From contig BQKZ01000018.1 in assembly GCA_036244855.1 (NCBI GenBank), positions 101,293-165,292 of the forward strand: a DNA stretch of 64,000 bases. Reading direction: 5' to 3'. Of this stretch, positions 61,098 to 64,000 are shown piece after piece (position 1 is the first letter of the stretch; each line of letters begins with the position of its first letter). The position numbers and the translations under genes are program-made. Source of the DNA: Temnopleurus reevesii. Its lineage: Eukaryota; Echinodermata; Echinoidea; Temnopleuroida; Temnopleuridae. The notes beneath the pieces are model-generated. The model worked only from the letters and a program-made list of their open reading frames with translations. It searched no databases and had not been told where the DNA came from.

Positions 61098-61515
61098 CTC
61101 AAAGTTGTACCCAGGAAGCAAAAACACTTGACCCCCTACCTTGCGTCTTGAGGCTGCCCCTATCAACCACTGGTCTCGAACCCCATCTCCCAGGGACCGC
61201 ATCATAAAGGGGAAGACACAGCCAAGTTCATCCTACCGTGAAGTTGGACCCAGGACGCAAAAACACTTGACCCCCTATCTTGCGTCTTGAGGCTGCCCCT
61301 ATCAACCACTGGTCCCGAACCCCATCTCCCAGGAACCGCATCACTTAGGTGAAGACACAATCAAGTTCATCCTACCTTAAAGTTGGACCCAGGACGCAAA
61401 AACATTTGACCCCCTACCTTGCATCTTGAGGCTGCCCCCTATCAACCACTGGTCCCGAACCCCATCTTCCAGGGACCGCATCACTTAAGGGAAGACACAG
61501 CCAAGTTCATCCAAG
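61098..61515 (+). repeat. Tandem array, exactly 139-bp period, three units
   Basis: GCAAAAACACTTGACCCCCT recurs with spacing of exactly 139 bp (starts at 61118, 61257 and 61396). Units share CTTGAGGCTGCCCCTATCAA, CCACTGGTC, GAACCCCATCTCCCAGG and GGGAAGACACAGCCAAGTTC. They are over 90% identical and less AT-rich than their surroundings. No frame stays convincingly open over all units. Confidence 0.92.
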
Positions 61516-63199
61516 GTGATGTCTACAGCGATATTTCTTGTTATTTTCACCTACTTCAAACCTGTCTTTGATTTCTGACACCATTCTTAACTTTTTTTCC
61601 TTTTCAAATATCTTTTGGATGTTTGGAGAGGAATGTGGTACCAGTTTAGAGAGAGATCAGACTACATAATTTGTCTAACGACGTGTCAAGTGGGGTCACC
61701 GGTCTTGATGAAGACTGCTAGTGTTTTAGGATTGAAGGGTTTGAAGAGGATCAACACAATGACATCAGATTCTACTCTCTGGAGATATCGTAACTAGGAC
61801 ATCTGCAAATTCTACTTCAGTGTCTTCATATTTGCATTTTTGTTTTATTTTTTTTTAGCTTTATATTTTAAACCCATTTAGCTTAATGGTTGGCAAAGTA
61901 AAGACAGATATGGTAATATTTTCAATTACAGAAGAGAAAGAAGATGATTTTTTTTTTAATGAAAAGAAGAAATGAATTGCCACTTCATAGGTTCTCATTC
62001 TCGTCAATTATTTTTAGTTGAAATATTCCACATGAGGCCCACCTCCCCCAAATTGTTTAGATGCCCTCAACTGACTGACATACTGAAAATGGCCCGACCT
62101 GGGCTTCACTGTAATAATCACATCTTCATGGTTCTAGATTATACAATCAATTACTGTAGTGTTTGTGTTATAAATCTTATTGAAATTTCTGTTAAAATTA
62201 CAAATATTGTCTGTTGCTATATTCAACAGCTGTACATGTAGCTGCCTGACGCGCAAAGGTGAGTGAGAGTCGCCTAGTTCTATCAGACATGAAAGTGACT
62301 TTTAGCATTGACCCAATTTTGAGGGGTGAAAAGTGTGCGAAATGGTGACAATTATTTTCTATTTTTCATTCCACTCGAGGAGGAAACCCCCAAAGCCAGT
62401 TATTTTCGAGCAATCTTTTGTAGTTTTTATTATGATTCGCCACACATGGAGAGTTATGACCAAGAAATGAAAATCATTTTTAAGTGATTCCATTCGTGTG
62501 TGCTCTGGTTACAAACAAGATCCACTGATCTTTCTGGTCTAGTTCAGTTAGGGGGTATCAATAAATACCAGTCATGGGTCTTGTTTTGGCCATGCAAATC
62601 AAAACAAAAAACTTGGAAGTGTTACAATATTTTACTTTGCAAGTATGAAACTTTTTTTTGTTATTTGTCATGGTGTCTGGAATGTAGGACTTGGGTGTAT
62701 TGCGAACTTAAAAAACCCACTTGATTATTATTTGTATAAAATCAAATAATTTTGCAAATCTTCAAAACTAAATGTGTCAAGTATTTTTAATCAAACAAAT
62801 TAGACCCAACTTCTCGTGAAATGAATAAGGATTTAATTTAGACAATATGTAGTAATGAGGTAAGAGAATGGATCATTGTATAGAATGGTGCATAGAAATG
62901 TATGTTTGATTCATACATTTTCAAGATAAGTTTATCCAGAATTTATATTATTCTTACATATTGTTTTATATGCATAAAATGTATTCTTAGCTCATAAAAA
63001 ATGATATTAAAACACTAAGAGAAAGAAATCTATATGGATATCTTAAAATCCAACAGTAAATTTGCATAGATACTTTTCTATGGATGTGCAATTGGAAATA
63101 GTTCTTCTAAAATTTACAGCAGAAAGATACCTTACCAAACAGTACCATCATAGACTAGGGATATCGTAAATGTATTGCAATTCCAGTTTGTACATTAAA

Positions 63200-63420
63200 G
63201 GAGCTCGTAACTTGTACAGTATTATGACTGCACAGTCGAATCTCACCAGGCGCGATCACGAGCACGGTGACTCCGCACGATTTTCTGGCCGATTGAGCCC
63301 TTCGAGAGGGACGTCTTGCAGAGTGCGTTTCCTCGCTGCTCACCATGTGGCTCCGTCACGACACACCACCTGTTCCTAGACCCACATGGTCAATGCTAAC
63401 ACAGATCGTGACCTCATGGA
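63200..63420. other. CpG- and GC-rich island-like patch
   Basis: Unlike the AT-rich intron, this 220-bp patch is rich in CpG (GGCGCGATCACGAGCACGG, CACCATGTGGCTCCGTCACG). It contains a 9-bp inverted pair (ACCATGTGG ... CCACATGGT). Open frames on both strands give no recognisable protein. It could be part of a repeat, a regulatory patch or an unrecognised exon; none can be decided from sequence alone. Confidence 0.35.
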
Positions 63421-63689
63421 TTAACCCCAGACCAGTGATAGTCTCTGGACACAGGCTCAATAGAGGGAGTTTATTTTTGTGCTGCCTGCTAGTTGGAGCA
63501 AATGTGTGTGCAGAGGAAGACTAGTAGATCCTGGTTACTGCCTGAATAGTAAGCTAATTGCAGTGCTAGTCTCTCCATCCAGACATGATGTTACCTACTT
63601 TTAGGATACCATTTGGATAGACCACCTGGATGAGGGCTGTCCTGGCAGACTAGACAAGTGGGCGACCTCCCAATCGATGATCCCTCCCC

Positions 63690-64000
63690 CTCCTGAGCTC
63701 AGTAATGACAAATAATCAAATAATCGATGGACAGAGGAAGGGCGTGGAGTGAGGATGGAGTGGGAGGGAGACCAGAAGAGCAGAGGGAGATTTTTTTAGA
63801 GACAGGGGAAATGAGAGCGAGCACAAGAAGAAGGGGCTAAATCGAGAGACCGGCAGCCCCCGATGTGTTCAATAATGACAATTATAATAAAATCTCTGGA
63901 CAGAAGAAGGAGAAGGGGAAGGAAGGAGGAAAGGATGAAAATGAGAGAGGATGAGGAGGGAGAGTGGGAGGGAATGGCAAGAAAGAAGGGAGGGCAAGGG
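63690..64000. repeat. Purine-rich end with a diverged direct repeat
   Basis: AG-rich sequence (GAGGATGGAGTGGGAGGGAG and similar). CAGTAATGACAAATAATCAA followed by GGACAGAGGAAGG (about 63701-63740) resembles CAATAATGACAATTATAATA followed by GGACAGAAGAAGG (about 63870-63910), about 170 bp apart. This suggests two old tandem units continuing beyond the window. Confidence 0.5.

Larger units (their letters stand above)
60531..64000 (+). other. Partial downstream intron of the ADAMTS gene
   Basis: Begins at the GTATGT donor and runs off the window. The next catalytic-domain exon (the segment usually following LTL..VA, with HPSI-like residues) was looked for and not found, so this intron is longer than 3.4 kb. 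It holds a diverged palindromic element (60921-61044), a 139-bp tandem array (61098-61515) and a GC- and purine-rich end (63200-64000). Confidence 0.65.

Noticed and set aside
60531..64000. Further catalytic-domain exon of ADAMTS
   Set aside because: Searched for the continuation after LTLVAV and for an HEXXH zinc motif; neither was seen.

Overview
The window is animal genomic DNA: AT-rich, with widely spaced short exons, GT-AG introns and a high density of small palindromic and tRNA-derived repeats. The exon sequences and repeat types fit an echinoderm, most likely a sea urchin. The species assignment is inference; the eukaryotic, intron-rich nature is plain from the sequence.

Only one gene can be supported. 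It is an ADAMTS-family secreted metalloprotease on the plus strand, open at both ends of the window. Three exons are visible at 4803-4974, 56450-56540 and 60347-60530. They join in one continuous frame (phases 1, 2 and 0) into 149 residues: the C-terminal half of the prodomain with a Cys-Gly-Val cysteine-switch-like motif, an acidic/serine-rich linker, a furin site (RGKR), and the first strands of the catalytic domain. The RFIS..RYLELMVVAD pattern and the CGV-then-acidic linker point to the proteoglycanase subgroup (vertebrate ADAMTS1/4/5/8/15). The signal peptide and early prodomain lie before the window. The zinc site and the thrombospondin repeats lie after it.

About 99% of the window is intron: a 51,475-bp intron between the first two exons, one of 3,806 bp, and parts of the flanking introns. 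By region: 1-4802 has a palindromic element and an extreme A-rich tract running into the first acceptor. 4975-15500 has several palindromic MITE-like elements. 16200-17250 is a 173-bp tandem array. 24800 carries a tRNA-derived SINE. 36400-37470 is a compound CAC/CAT microsatellite with a duplicated 255-bp spacer. 38169-38314 is a weak candidate minus-strand exon. 44797-45222 is a 180-bp tandem array. 47186-49812 has two duplications that each abut a single N, probably assembly seams. 52110-52605 is a GC-rich nest of palindromes. 53265-54925 is a tandem repeat interrupted by a TTAA-flanked transposon with about 220-bp inverted ends. 55481-55729 is a 250-bp hairpin. 61098-61515 is a 139-bp tandem array. 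The last 800 bp turn GC- and purine-rich.

No new gene system is visible. The most interesting material is repeat biology: four copies of one MITE core, two of which sit inside larger palindromes whose outer arms differ, and a transposon inserted in a tandem repeat whose neighbouring units preserve the empty site.
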